A model generated the notes under the pieces. The model was not told where the DNA came from. It made no database searches and saw nothing but the letters and a program-made list of their open reading frames with translations. The translations under genes were made by a program, and so were the position numbers. A stretch of DNA of 64,000 nucleotides from QHWT01 sp963755695. Its GTDB lineage: Bacteria > Acidobacteriota > Vicinamibacteria > Vicinamibacterales > 2-12-FULL-66-21. How positions within the stretch are numbered: position 1 is the stretch's first letter; each line of letters begins with the position of its first letter. Shown here piece after piece: positions 18,232-27,757 of the stretch. The stretch spans positions 558,001-622,000 of the forward strand of contig CAVWLB010000008.1 of NCBI GenBank assembly GCA_963755695.1, in the 5' to 3' direction.

Positions 18232-18487
18232 AGATTGCAGATTGGAATTGACGATTGAAGACTGCAGATTTGGATTGACGATTGTCGATTGGGATTGGCA
18301 ATTGACGATTGGCGATTTGGATTCGCGATTGACACGATTGTGATTGGCAATTGGCAATCGGTGAATCCAATCGGCAATCTTAAATCCAAGTCAAAAATCG
18401 TCAGTCGCCAATCCCAATCGACAATCGTCAATCCAAATCTTCAATCGACAATCGCCAATCCCAATCTGCAGTCTTCAGTCTTCAGTC
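18212..18487. repeat. Word-repeat island 2 (GATTGNN heptamers)
   Basis: The left arm is GACTGAA/GATTGNN words, the right arm their reverse complement. The outer ends are a perfect 16-bp inverted repeat, GACTGAAGACTGAAGA (18212-18227 and 18472-18487). A second exact 34-nt inverted match pairs 18266-18299 with 18407-18440. The stop codons of both convergent genes, M48 (18229-18231) and parC (18482-18484), lie inside the words. Confidence 0.9.
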
Positions 18488-20852
18488 CGTGGGCGGGTCG
18501 GGGAGCGGCCAGATGATCCGGGTGAACTGGCCGCGCTGGAGCAGCTCGCGGCCTTTGCCGCCTCGGCCGGTGACCTCGTATTTGGCCGTCGAGATCGTCT
18601 GCTCCGCACCGCGGCTGGTTTCGACCGTCAGCAGGTCGCGATCGCCGCTCGACGCGATGAACCCGAGGACGCGGTCGTCCTTGGACGCCAGCTTGATCAG
18701 GATCACGCCGCGCCCCGGCCCTGACAGGAAGTTCACCTCGTCGGCTTTCGTGAGGAGGCCCCGCGCATCCCGGGTTGCGGCAATCAGAGTCTCGCCACCG
18801 GTCAGCCGCGCGACCCCTACGAACTCAGCGCCTTCACCGGCCTTTGCGTAACGCCGGCCCGCGCGCGTGCTGGGCTCGACGAACGGCTCGAGGCCGAAGC
18901 GCAGGCTGTAGCCGTCGCTGCTGACCGCAACCGCGTGCACCCGAGGTTCGGCCCCTTCCTTCCGGGGCTTGATCTCGCCGGTCAGGCGCGGATCGAGGCT
19001 CAGCGCTGCCAGAATCCGCTCTCCATCCTTCAACTTGAAGAACCGCTGGATCGGCTCGCCGTATCCGGTCGAGGCCGGAATGTCGGCAAGGCGCGCGGTG
19101 TAGGCCACGCCGAAATTACTGAAGAACACCGCCGTCGCGCGCGTGCTTCCCGCCACCGCCGCGAGCACCTGGTCTCCTTCACGCAGGCGGGTCGTCGAAA
19201 TGTCTTTGACCTCTTTCTGACGCTTGACCCATCCGTCGCGCGAGATGATCACCACATTGTCTTCCTCGACGATGAAGTCTTCGGCGGTGTACTCGGCCTC
19301 CCCTTCATCGCTCGAAATCGTGGTCCGGCGCGGATCGCCGGTACTGTTTCTGGACGGCTTCGATTTCCTCCCGGACCAGGGCCCATCGGCTGTCCTCGTT
19401 CCTGAGGAGCCCGCCGATCTGCCGTGCGCGCTTCCGCTTCTCATCGGCTTCCTTCCGGATGATCAGGATCTCGAGTCGAGCCAGGCGATAGATTTTCAGT
19501 TCCAGAATCGCATCGGTCTGCTCGGCGTCGAGCGAGAAGCGCCTGATGATGTGCTGGGCGGCATCGGCCTTGCCTTCCGATTTGCGGACGATTTTGATGA
19601 TCTCGTCCAGCGCGTCGAAGACCTTCTCGAACCCCTCGAGGATGTGGATCCGCTTCTTGAGCGCCTCCAGCTCGTGCTCCAGCCGCTTGGTGACGACGTC
19701 GAGCCTGAAGTGGAGAAAGTGCCAGAGGATCGAATGGAGGTCGAGCCGCTCGGGGCGGCCGACCTCCGCGTTCTCGGTCGGAATGAGACAGGTGAGGTTG
19801 ACGAGGAAGTTGGTCTGGAGCGGCGTGTGCTTGAACAGGTACGCCATCACCATCTTCTCGTCGCCGTCACGCTTCAATTCGAGCGCGATCCGCACGTCGT
19901 CTGTCGAGAGATCCTTGACGTCCAGCAGCGGCGGCAGCTTGCGGCTCGAGGCGATGTCGCCAATCCGTTCGACGAGAGCGGACTTGTTCACCGTGTAGGG
20001 GACGCTGGTGATGTAGACCATCTTCGACCCGCGAGTCTCGGGTCCTGCCTCCCAGGTCGCGCGGAGACGAATCGCACCGGATCCGGTCTTGTAGATCTGC
20101 TTCAACTCGTCGGGGGAGTTGAGCATCTGCCCGCCGGTCGGGAAATCCGGTCCCTTGACGTAACGGCACAACTGCACGCTGGTGAGATCCGGGTTGTCGA
20201 GCAGCTTGACCAGCGCCGTGCAGACTTCCGACAGATTGTGCGGCGGGATGTTGGTGGCCATGCCGACCGCGATCCCGGTGGCGCCGTTGATCAGAAGGTT
20301 GGGAATGCGGGCCGGCAACACCACCGGCTCCGTCCTGGTCCCGTCGTAATTCGGACGGAAGGGGACGGTGGCCTGATCGATTTCGGTCAGGAGCTCGTCG
20401 GAAATCCGCGCCAGCCGGCACTCGGTGTAGCGCATCGCGGCCGCGCTGTCGCCGTCGAGCGATCCGAAGTTGCCGGAGCCGTCGACCACCGGGTAGCGCA
20501 GCGAAAAGGGCTGCGCCATGCGAACCAGCGTTTCGTACAAGGCCGCGTCACCGTGCGGATGGTAGTTCCCCATCACGTCGCCGACGACCTTCGCGCACTT
20601 CCGATGCTTGGCATCAGCGGTGAGATTCTGCTGCCACATCGTGAACAGAATCCGCCGCTGGACCGGCTTCAGCCCGTCGCGGACATCGGGCAGCGCGCGG
20701 GAAGTGATCACGGAGAGCGCATAGTTCAGATATCGCGTCTGCGCGGCTTCGTGAAGCGACACGCCTTCATCGGGCGGTGGTCCTGACGGGGTGCTGGAAT
20801 CGGTATCGAGGTCGAACAGAGAGTCGCCGGAGGGCCTCTTGCGCTTTGCCAT
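18482..20852 (-). pseudogene. parC: DNA topoisomerase IV subunit A (GyrA/ParC family), one frameshift
   Basis: From ATG 20852 the first frame gives 515 residues with SRALPDVRDGLKPVQRRIL, GNYHPHGDAALYETLVRMAQ and AAMRYTECRL, whose Tyr142 is the DNA-cleaving residue. It ends early after QKQYRRSAPDHDFER. A 1-nt shift near 19340 (one extra C in AGTACCGGC) restores GDPRRTTISSDEGEAEYTAE and the beta-pinwheel-like C-terminus to 18482. Repaired length is about 790 residues. Because the gene is essential, a sequencing indel is the likely cause. It pairs with parE. Both ends abut islands of the same word. Confidence 0.85.
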
Positions 20853-20874
20853 TTATTAGAAGGATAGCTCAGTC

Positions 20875-21336
20875 GATTGCAGATTGATGACTGAAGATTG
20901 AAGATTGAATTGTCGATTGAAGATTGACGATTTGATTGACGATTGCCGATTGACGATTGAATTGACGATTGCCGATTGACGATTGACGATTGGACCGCCA
21001 ATTGAGGATTTGGAATGCCGATTGAAGATTGGCACTGACCGCCTGGCCGATTGAGTGCTTCAATCGGTAGGAACTATCGGGAATCAGCAGGTCGCAAGTT
21101 GTGCAATCCCAATTTCGCCAATTCGATGGTCAGTCGGCAATCGGCAGTCCAATCGTCAGTCGGCAGTCGAATCGTCAACCGGCAGTCCAATCGTCAATCG
21201 GCAGTCCAATCGTCAGTCGGCAGTCCAATCGTCAATCGGCAATCGACAATTCGATCGCCAATCCTCAATCGACAATTCAATCGCCAATCGTCAATCGACA
21301 ATATTAATCTTCAGTCTGCAATCGGCAATCTGCAAT
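20875..21336. repeat. Word-repeat island 3 (GATTGNN heptamers)
   Basis: Left arm about 20875-21066 (GATTGAC, GATTGCC, GATTGAA words), a short non-repeat centre (about 21067-21105), and right arm about 21106-21336 of the complement (CAATCGTCAATC, GGCAGTC). It uses the same vocabulary as island 2, at the other end of parC. Here the flanking genes diverge, and the phzF-like start codon is the last word (CTGCAAT followed by G). It encodes only spurious low-complexity frames. Confidence 0.85.
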
Positions 21337-22249
21337 GAGAGATTATCGGTACTACCACTACGACGTCTTCACCGATCGTCCTCTTGAAGGCAATCAGCTC
21401 GCCGTGTTCCCCGAGCCGGCAGGCCTGACGCCGGAGGAGATGCAGGGGATCGCGCGGGAGATGAATTTCTCGGAGAGCACCTTCATCCTTTCGCCCGAGA
21501 CGCCCGATACCGACGTCCGGATGCGGATTTTCACGCCGGGTGAGGAACTGCCGATGGCCGGTCATCCGACGATTGGAAGCACGTTCGCGCTCGTGGCGGA
21601 AGGAGTCATCACGAAGGGCCGCGAGCGCTTCGTGTTCGGCCTCGGTGTCGGACCAACGCCCGTGACGCTCGAGTGGAAGGGTGACGAGCTTGATTTCGCC
21701 TGGATGACCCAGCGGCTGCCGACTGTCGGCGGGCGCGTCTCGGATCGTCGTGCGCTGGCCGCTGCGCTCGGCCTTGATCCGACAGACCTCGCCGAGCGCG
21801 CGCCAGTGGAAGAGGTTTCGTGCGGGCTGCCGTATCTGATCGCGCCGTTGGCCTCACGCGGTGCGGTCGACCGGGCGGCGATGAGTCGGCAGGCCTACGC
21901 CGGGTGCTGCAGCAAGGCTGGTCTCGCGGAACGGCCACTGTTCCTCTTCACGCTCGACGAGAGCAGCGCCCAGGGAGAGGCGATTTACAGCCGCATGCTG
22001 GCTCCGGGTTTCGGAATCACGGAAGACCCCGCAACCGGCAGCGCCAGTGGGCCGGTCGGCTGCTACCTGGCCGCGCATCGGTTGCTGCCTCCCGAGCGCC
22101 TTGCCCATTTCGTCAGCCTCCAGGGGGCGGCCATGAAGCGACCCAGCCGGATTCACATTTCCATTGGCTTGGAGGGGGATCGCGTTACCAGCGTCCGGAT
22201 CGGCGGCCGAAGCGTCCTGGCGGGGACCGGTAACCTCCAACTGTTGTAG
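21335..22249 (+). CDS. PhzF-family isomerase
   Basis: The 304-residue protein has YHYDVFTDRPLEGNQLAVF at the N-terminus, REMNFSESTF with the catalytic Glu47, FTPGEELPMAGHPTIGS, and the mirrored C-terminal half with EDPATGSASGPVGCYL. PhzF-like enzymes are diaminopimelate-epimerase-fold isomerases; there is no phenazine cluster nearby, so the substrate is unknown. The ATG sits directly on the end of repeat island 3, with no ribosome binding site. Confidence 0.9.
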   Translation: MRDYRYYHYDVFTDRPLEGNQLAVFPEPAGLTPEEMQGIAREMNFSESTFILSPETPDTDVRMRIFTPGEELPMAGHPTIGSTFALVAEGVITKGRERFVFGLGVGPTPVTLEWKGDELDFAWMTQRLPTVGGRVSDRRALAAALGLDPTDLAERAPVEEVSCGLPYLIAPLASRGAVDRAAMSRQAYAGCCSKAGLAERPLFLFTLDESSAQGEAIYSRMLAPGFGITEDPATGSASGPVGCYLAAHRLLPPERLAHFVSLQGAAMKRPSRIHISIGLEGDRVTSVRIGGRSVLAGTGNLQLL

Positions 22250-22432
22250 GTCCAGACCTTAGCCAGACCAACGAAAGCCGGCCCCGCACCCTGGCCGGCC
22301 GGGCGGAGCGGCAGACCGCCCGCGTAACCCGCCTGCCCGCAAGATCCCGCCCGCGGGCCGTAGCCATGCGCCGCGAACGTGGATAGACTATGCCGCGAAC
22401 TGACGTCCATCAGGAGGCCCGGATGAGTACCT

Positions 22433-22855
22433 GTGGTCCTCGTCATTGTTCTTCTCGCTACCGCCGCCGTCGTTTGCGCAGGCATCGTTTTCACCTTGCG
22501 TGGTTTCAGAGCGGGAGATCGTCCTCCCGTCGAAAGGAAGCCCAGGCAGGTTCGGGGCAATCCACACGACCCGGCCACTACTGCGGAACTGAAGCACTTC
22601 TTCGAAGGCAAATCGTGCGGCTCCTGTAATCGGGCGATTCCACCGGTGCACGCCGGCGAGATTCGGCCGGGACTCTTCGACCCGAACACGCACAAGACGA
22701 TGGCCTGGAACGAGATTCCGGCGGCCAACCTGGCGTCGACGCTTCGCAGTCATCAGCCGATCTGCTCGAATTGCCTGACGCTCGAAACCTTCCGCCGCCA
22801 GCATCCCGAGCTCGTCGTCGATCGACACCGCACGATCGAAAGTCCATCGCACTGA
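22433..22855 (+). CDS. Small membrane-anchored protein with paired Cys motifs
   Basis: The 140-residue frame has an N-terminal membrane helix (VIVLLATAAVVCAGIVF) and two Cys pairs (CGSC near residue 62, CSNC near residue 112) that could bind zinc or iron. The family is not recognised. The listed start is GTG 22433. CAGGAGG lies ideally before an ATG at 22423 in another frame (MST...), and removing one T near 22431 would join the two, so the real start is probably 22423. Confidence 0.55.
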   Translation: MVLVIVLLATAAVVCAGIVFTLRGFRAGDRPPVERKPRQVRGNPHDPATTAELKHFFEGKSCGSCNRAIPPVHAGEIRPGLFDPNTHKTMAWNEIPAANLASTLRSHQPICSNCLTLETFRRQHPELVVDRHRTIESPSH

Positions 22856-22861
22856 AGGCTG

Positions 22862-22891
22862 GAGAACAACACCGGCGACGGTGTTGTTCTC
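22862..22891. terminator. Perfect 13-bp hairpin
   Basis: GAGAACAACACCG, a 4-nt loop, then CGGTGTTGTTCTC, just after the Cys-motif gene and 35 nt before the DUF421 start. Only a weak T-rich tail follows, so it may be a terminator, processing or attenuator structure. Confidence 0.6.
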
Positions 22892-22926
22892 ACACCATTT
22901 TGTGGTCTCCTGTGGTTGGAGGACCC

Positions 22927-23490
22927 ATGTGGACCGATCTGTTCGTTCCGGGCGTCCCGCTCGTGGAAAAAGTGGTCCGCCCCCTGATCGTGTATGCAGT
23001 GCTCGTGTTTCTCGTGCGGCTGGCGGGGAAGCGCGAGCTGGCACAGCTCAATCCGTTCGATCTCATCGTGCTGCTCATGCTGTCGAACACGGTGCAGAAC
23101 GCCATCATCGGCAACGACAACTCCCTCACCGGCGGCATCGTCGGCGCGGTCACGCTCATCGCCGCCAACTCGTTCGTCGTCCGATTCATGTACCGTCACG
23201 AGCGAATCGATCGGGTGATCGAAGGCGATCCGGTGACGCTCGTTCAGGACGGGCAGGTCTTGAAGGATTGTTGCGATCGGGAGCTGATCACCGTGGCCGA
23301 GATCGAGGTGGCCGCGCACCGTCAGGGGTTCGCGTCGCTCGCTGACGTCGGTCGCGCCGTGCTCGAACCTGGGGGCACCCTGTCGTTCTTCGGGCGCAAC
23401 CAGACATCGCCTCAGGCGGCGACCGCGAGCCGCGACGAGATTCTAGTGAGGCTCGACGAAATCAAGCGCCTGCTGACCGCGCGCGGCTGA
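22927..23490 (+). CDS. DUF421 (YetF-like) membrane protein
   Basis: 187 residues. Three N-terminal membrane helices include LIVYAVLVFLVRLAGKRELA and LIVLLMLSNTVQNAIIG, followed by a cytoplasmic domain (VTLVQDGQVLKDCCDRELIT). This is the DUF421/YetF architecture; function is unknown, and some relatives are linked to spore or membrane maintenance. GGAGG lies 6 nt before the ATG, which decides the start over an in-frame codon 156 nt upstream. Confidence 0.85.
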   Translation: MWTDLFVPGVPLVEKVVRPLIVYAVLVFLVRLAGKRELAQLNPFDLIVLLMLSNTVQNAIIGNDNSLTGGIVGAVTLIAANSFVVRFMYRHERIDRVIEGDPVTLVQDGQVLKDCCDRELITVAEIEVAAHRQGFASLADVGRAVLEPGGTLSFFGRNQTSPQAATASRDEILVRLDEIKRLLTARG

Positions 23491-23630
23491 TCAGGTCAGG
23501 CTTCGACCGATCGTGCCGATGATCGGACAGCGCGCTCGCGCCGTAATGGCAGAGGCCAAAGAGCTGGAAGCACAGCCGCTACATGCGGATTCCGGCGGGT
23601 GAGCGGCATACCGGAACCACCTTTTGCACC

Positions 23631-24465
23631 ATGAGCCGTATGGCTCAAACGGTCGGCGACTACGTAATCTCCCGCCTTCGCGCGTGGGGTATCACGCGCA
23701 TCTACGGATATCCGGGCGACGGTATCAACGGGCTTCTTGGGGCGCTCAATCGCGCACAGGAGCAGATGCGATTCGTCCAGGTCCGGCACGAAGAGATGGC
23801 GGCATTCATGGCGTGCGCGCACGCCAAGTTCTCAGGCGAGGTCGGCGTGTGTCTCGCCACTTCCGGTCCAGGTGCCATTCATCTGCTGAACGGGCTCTAC
23901 GATGCTCAGCTCGATCACCAGCCGGTGGTCGCGATCGTTGGCCAGTCGGCGCGGATGGCGATGGGTGGCAGCTTCCAGCAGGAAGTCGATCTCCTCTCGT
24001 TGTTCAAGGACGTCGCACACGAGTACGTACAGATGGGCACTACACCCGAGCAGGTGCGACATCTGGTCGATCGTGCGATACGCGTTGCTCGGGACGAAGC
24101 CGAGCTACGACCTGATGATGGAATGCGACACGCTGCTGATGGTCGGCAGCAACTTCCCGTACACCGAATTTCTCCCGGAACCGGGACGCGCGAATGCCGT
24201 CCAGATCGACATCGACCCGCGGCTGTTGAGCATCCGGTATCCGATGGATGTGAATCTCGTCGGTGACAGCCACGAGACGCTGCGCGCACTGTTGCCGTAC
24301 CTGCGGCGAAAGACCGACCGGACCTGGCGTCAGCGCATCGAGAAGAACGTCGCCGACTGGTGGCAGGTGCTCGAGGCGCGGGCAATGAACGAGGCCAACC
24401 CCATCAACCCCGCTCGAGTCTTCTGGGAGCTCTCGTCGCGTCTGCCGGACGAGTGCATTCTCTCC
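23631..24465 (+). pseudogene. Thiamine-diphosphate enzyme (pyruvate oxidase/acetolactate synthase type), internally deleted and truncated
   Basis: The first part (ATG 23631 or 23640 to about 24093) is a normal PYR domain: YGYPGDGINGLLGAL, HEEMAAFMACAHAK, CLATSGPGAIHLLNGLYDAQ. It jumps into another frame at about 24093 to LGTKPSYDLMMECDTLLMVG and QIDIDPRLLSIRYPM, the second half of the central domain. Roughly 100 or more residues that should lie between are gone, as is the whole C-terminal TPP-binding domain after ELSSRLPDECILSA. The product cannot be active as read. Confidence 0.75.
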
Positions 24466-24467
24466 GC

Positions 24468-24657
24468 ACCGACTCACCGGAGTCGGACGGCACTCTCGAA
24501 TGGCAGGCCACGACGATCATCGTGGTAGAGGCGGAGGCTGGCGGCGAGATCGGGATTGGTTACTCGTACGCGGACGAAACCGCCGCACGCTTCATCCGTA
24601 CCGTGCTGGCTCCAGCGGTCGGTGGTACAAATGCGCTCGACATCACCCGGCTCATTC
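24468..24657 (+). pseudogene. Fragment of an enolase-superfamily (mandelate racemase-like) gene
   Basis: Directly after the TPP remnant a new frame reads DSPESDGTLEWQATTIIVVE and GEIGIGYSYADETAARFIR. This matches the N-terminal capping domain of mandelate racemase/muconate lactonizing enzymes from memory. No start codon precedes it, the barrel domain is missing, and it runs into the 3' end of the permease on the other strand. Confidence 0.6.
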
Positions 24658-27285
24658 GTGCCGCAATGCGACCAGCGGATCCACGCGTGCGGCGCGTTGC
24701 GCGGGAATGAACCCGGCGGCGAGCGCCGCGATCAAGATGGCGGTCGCCACCATCGAAAACGTCGCCGGATCGGTCGGCGTTATCTCGAACAGCAGCGTGC
24801 CGAGAAGCTGCGTCGTGGCGAAAGCGCCGGCCATTCCCAGGACGATGCCAATTGCGCTGAGCACGAGAGTCCGCCTGAGCACCATCCAGACCAGCGTGCG
24901 GCTGCGTGCGCCAAGCGCCATCCGGACGCCAATCTCGTGCGTGCCCTGCGCGACGGAATAGGCCAGCACACCGTATGTCCCGATCAGCGCGAGCATGACG
25001 GCAAGGATCGCGAATGTGCCCAGCAACCGCGTCTGGAAGCGCGGCTCCGCGGTCGCCGTGCCGAGCACATCCTCCATCAGCGCGACCGACACAGCCGGCT
25101 GATTCCGATCCACCGCGCGCAGCGCCCCCCGCATCGCCGGGCCTACGCTCAGGGGATCGGAGACCGACCGCACCGCGAACGTCATATGGCTGAGGAAGAA
25201 CGCGCTGCGCACCTGGAGGTACGGCTGGTAGATAGCCGCGTGGGCCGGGCGTGATGGACCTTCCTGCCGAACGTCGTCGACGATACCGATTACGGTCAGC
25301 CAGTCTTCCGGTCGTGGGTGGTCCGACATCGAGATGCGCCTGCCGACGGCGTTGCCCGACAGCTCGAGCAGGCGCGCCACGCGCTGGCTCAGGACCACCA
25401 CGCCGGCGCCTCGACGGTCGTCCGCGTTCGTGAACTCGCGCCCGTACAACAGGCGGATGCCCATCGTCCTGAAATAGCCCGGGCTCACCGACGGCTTGTC
25501 GGCGGTGAAGCCAGGCGGCATCGACGAGGGGCCGTCGACAACGAAATCTCCGCGAGTGAGCGCGTCGCCGAGCGGCTGCCAGTTGACCGCCGCCGCGTCG
25601 GAAACGCCAGGAATCGCGTGCAGCCGATCCAGCAGTTCGCGGTGAAACGCGTGCTGCTTCTCTGGCGTCGAGTAGGTGCTCTCCGGCAGATCGACCGTCA
25701 TCATGATCAGGTTGCGGGGACGGAAGCCGGGATCGATCGCGCGCAGCCGCAGGAAGCTCTGGATCAGGAGTCCGGCGCCGGTGAGCAGGACGAGCGCGAG
25801 TGCGATCTCGGCAACCACCAGTGATGAGCGCAGACGCTCCTGGCGTCGTCCGGACGGCCGCATGGCCGGCACCAGCGATTCGTGCGCGCCGTGACGCGCT
25901 GTACGGAATGCCGAAACGAGACCAAATAAGAGGCCTGTCAGCAGTGACACGCCAGTGGTGAACGCAATGACCCAACCGTCGATACGAATCATTTCTGCCC
26001 GCGGAACTTTTCCTGCCGGCGCGAGCGACAGGAGCGCGGGCACCGCCCAACCGGCCAGCGTGATCCCGCACGCACCGCCGGCGAGCGACAGGAGGAGGCT
26101 CTCGGTCAGCAGTTGACGTATCAGGCGGCCGCGCCGCGCGCCAAGAGCGGTGCGCACCGCGATTTCCCGCTCCCGCCCTGCAGCGCGCGCGAGCAGCAGG
26201 TTCGTCACGTTTGCGCAGGCGATCAGGAGGACGAAGAAGACCGCGCCGGCAAAGATCTGTAGCGGGCGGCGCGCGTTGGAAACGATCAGCTCCTTCAGCG
26301 GCAGAATTCCCGATGTCAGTTCCTGCTTCGACCAGTCCCAGAACCGGGGCGACAGCGCATCGAATTGCGCCTCGGCCTGCGCGCGCGTCACGCCGGGCTT
26401 CAGTCGTCCAACAACGGGTGTCGCCATGGAGTTGTGAGGATCCAGCTTGATCGTGTGCAGCGCCCAGGCATCAGCGTTCTTCGGAAAGCTGAATCCCGGC
26501 GGCATGACGCCAATCACCGTGCGCGAGACGCCGTCGAGCGTGATCGGCCGGCCGACGATGTTGTGGGCTGCGCCGAACCGGCTGCGCCAGAGGTCGTCGC
26601 TCAACACGATCAACTGATCCGCCTGCCGCTCGTCGTCAGGCGCGAACGTCCTGCCGAGCTGTGCCGGAACGCGCAGGACATCGAAGAACTCCGCGGTGAC
26701 GTGTCCAACCGTGATGACCGACGGGTCGTCCGCCGCGACCAGGTTGCCGCTGTAGGTCGAGAATGCCGCGAGGTGCTCGAAGGAACGATTGTTCTCGCGA
26801 AACGTCAGGTAGTCGCGGTCCGACAGGCTGGGCGGGGGCGCGAAAGGTCCGCGCGGCGAATGCACGACGAGGAAAAGGCGCTCGGCATCAGGGAAGGGCA
26901 ACGGCCGCACGAGGACGCCGTTGACGATCGTGAACACGGCAACGGTTGATCCGATGCCGAGCGCCAACGTGAGGATGGCGGCCAGCGTAAATCCGGGAAG
27001 CCGCAGCAGCGTGCGCACGCCGAACCGCACGTCCTGAAGCGCGTCTTCGAAGACACGCACCCGGCGGGCATCGCGGCATTCTTCCTTCCGCTGCTCGACG
27101 CCGCGCATCTCGCGTACCGCGGCGAGCCGCGCCTCGGCGGGGGACACGCCACGGGCGATATGTTCTTCGGTCAGCCGCTCGATGTGGTAACGGAGCTCTT
27201 CATCGAGCTCCTGCTCGACGATGGTGCGGCGGAACAATGATCGGAAACGCAACGGCACGGTGTACAGCCAGCGTTCCAGACGCAT
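24652..27285 (-). CDS. ADOP-type large ABC permease (FtsX/MacB-like)
   Basis: 877 residues. An N-terminal soluble segment (EQELDEELRYHIERLTEEHIARG) is typical of acidobacterial duplicated orphan permeases, then a membrane helix (GFTLAAILTLALGIG), a periplasmic MacB-core domain, an FtsX three-helix bundle, a second periplasmic domain and a final FtsX bundle ending PAQRAARVDPLVALRHE. No ATPase is encoded beside it, which is normal for this group. The PadR gene ends 4 nt before its start, so PadR and permease form one transcript. Confidence 0.88.
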   Translation of the reverse strand: MRLERWLYTVPLRFRSLFRRTIVEQELDEELRYHIERLTEEHIARGVSPAEARLAAVREMRGVEQRKEECRDARRVRVFEDALQDVRFGVRTLLRLPGFTLAAILTLALGIGSTVAVFTIVNGVLVRPLPFPDAERLFLVVHSPRGPFAPPPSLSDRDYLTFRENNRSFEHLAAFSTYSGNLVAADDPSVITVGHVTAEFFDVLRVPAQLGRTFAPDDERQADQLIVLSDDLWRSRFGAAHNIVGRPITLDGVSRTVIGVMPPGFSFPKNADAWALHTIKLDPHNSMATPVVGRLKPGVTRAQAEAQFDALSPRFWDWSKQELTSGILPLKELIVSNARRPLQIFAGAVFFVLLIACANVTNLLLARAAGREREIAVRTALGARRGRLIRQLLTESLLLSLAGGACGITLAGWAVPALLSLAPAGKVPRAEMIRIDGWVIAFTTGVSLLTGLLFGLVSAFRTARHGAHESLVPAMRPSGRRQERLRSSLVVAEIALALVLLTGAGLLIQSFLRLRAIDPGFRPRNLIMMTVDLPESTYSTPEKQHAFHRELLDRLHAIPGVSDAAAVNWQPLGDALTRGDFVVDGPSSMPPGFTADKPSVSPGYFRTMGIRLLYGREFTNADDRRGAGVVVLSQRVARLLELSGNAVGRRISMSDHPRPEDWLTVIGIVDDVRQEGPSRPAHAAIYQPYLQVRSAFFLSHMTFAVRSVSDPLSVGPAMRGALRAVDRNQPAVSVALMEDVLGTATAEPRFQTRLLGTFAILAVMLALIGTYGVLAYSVAQGTHEIGVRMALGARSRTLVWMVLRRTLVLSAIGIVLGMAGAFATTQLLGTLLFEITPTDPATFSMVATAILIAALAAGFIPAQRAARVDPLVALRHE

Positions 27286-27289
27286 CGGA

Positions 27290-27625
27290 CTACGCCTCCT
27301 TCAACTTCACCACGTACGAAATGGCGGACGCGAGCCGATCCCAGTTGGCGGCTTCGCGATCCAGTTGACGGCGGCCAGGTGGGGTGAGGCGGTAGGACTT
27401 CGCGCGACGATTGTTCTCGCTCAGCTTCCACTCGGCGGTGATCCAGCCTTCCTGTTCGAGCTTGTGCAGAGCGGGATAGAGCGAGCCGTCGCTGACCTGC
27501 AGCACGTCGCGTGAAACCTGTTTGAGGCGCTGGCCGATTGCCCAGGCATGCAGCGGTTCGAGCGCGATGATCTTGAGGATCAGCAGGTCGAGCGTGCCCT
27601 GCACCAGGTCGGACGGTTTACTCAT
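27290..27625 (-). CDS. PadR-family transcriptional regulator
   Basis: 111 residues of winged-helix PadR: LVQGTLDLLILKIIALEPLH, then SDGSLYPALHKLEQEGWI and NNRRAKSYRLTPPGRRQL. It probably represses its own operon with the following ADOP permease. GGGGAG lies 9 nt before ATG 27625, preferred over a TTG two codons upstream. Confidence 0.9.
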   Translation of the reverse strand: MSKPSDLVQGTLDLLILKIIALEPLHAWAIGQRLKQVSRDVLQVSDGSLYPALHKLEQEGWITAEWKLSENNRRAKSYRLTPPGRRQLDREAANWDRLASAISYVVKLKEA

Positions 27626-27757
27626 GAACAACTCCCCACGGTTACCGAGGGCAGACTACACCAGGCTGCCCTAGGTAAGCAAGGGGAGAGCGCGTAAGGC
27701 TGCAGGGCTCTGGCTGCAGGGCAAAGATGGCCTCCGCGTGAGCCATGAGCCGCCTTC

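Noticed and set aside
18124..18516. Open frames rich in Ile/Gln/Ser/Asn within island 2 (also 20.7-21.4 kb)
   Set aside because: Same composition on both strands, caused by the GATTG word; no ribosome binding sites.
21335..22249. Phenazine biosynthesis cluster
   Set aside because: Only a PhzF-fold isomerase is present; no phzA-E or phzG genes. PhzF-like proteins are common as standalone enzymes.
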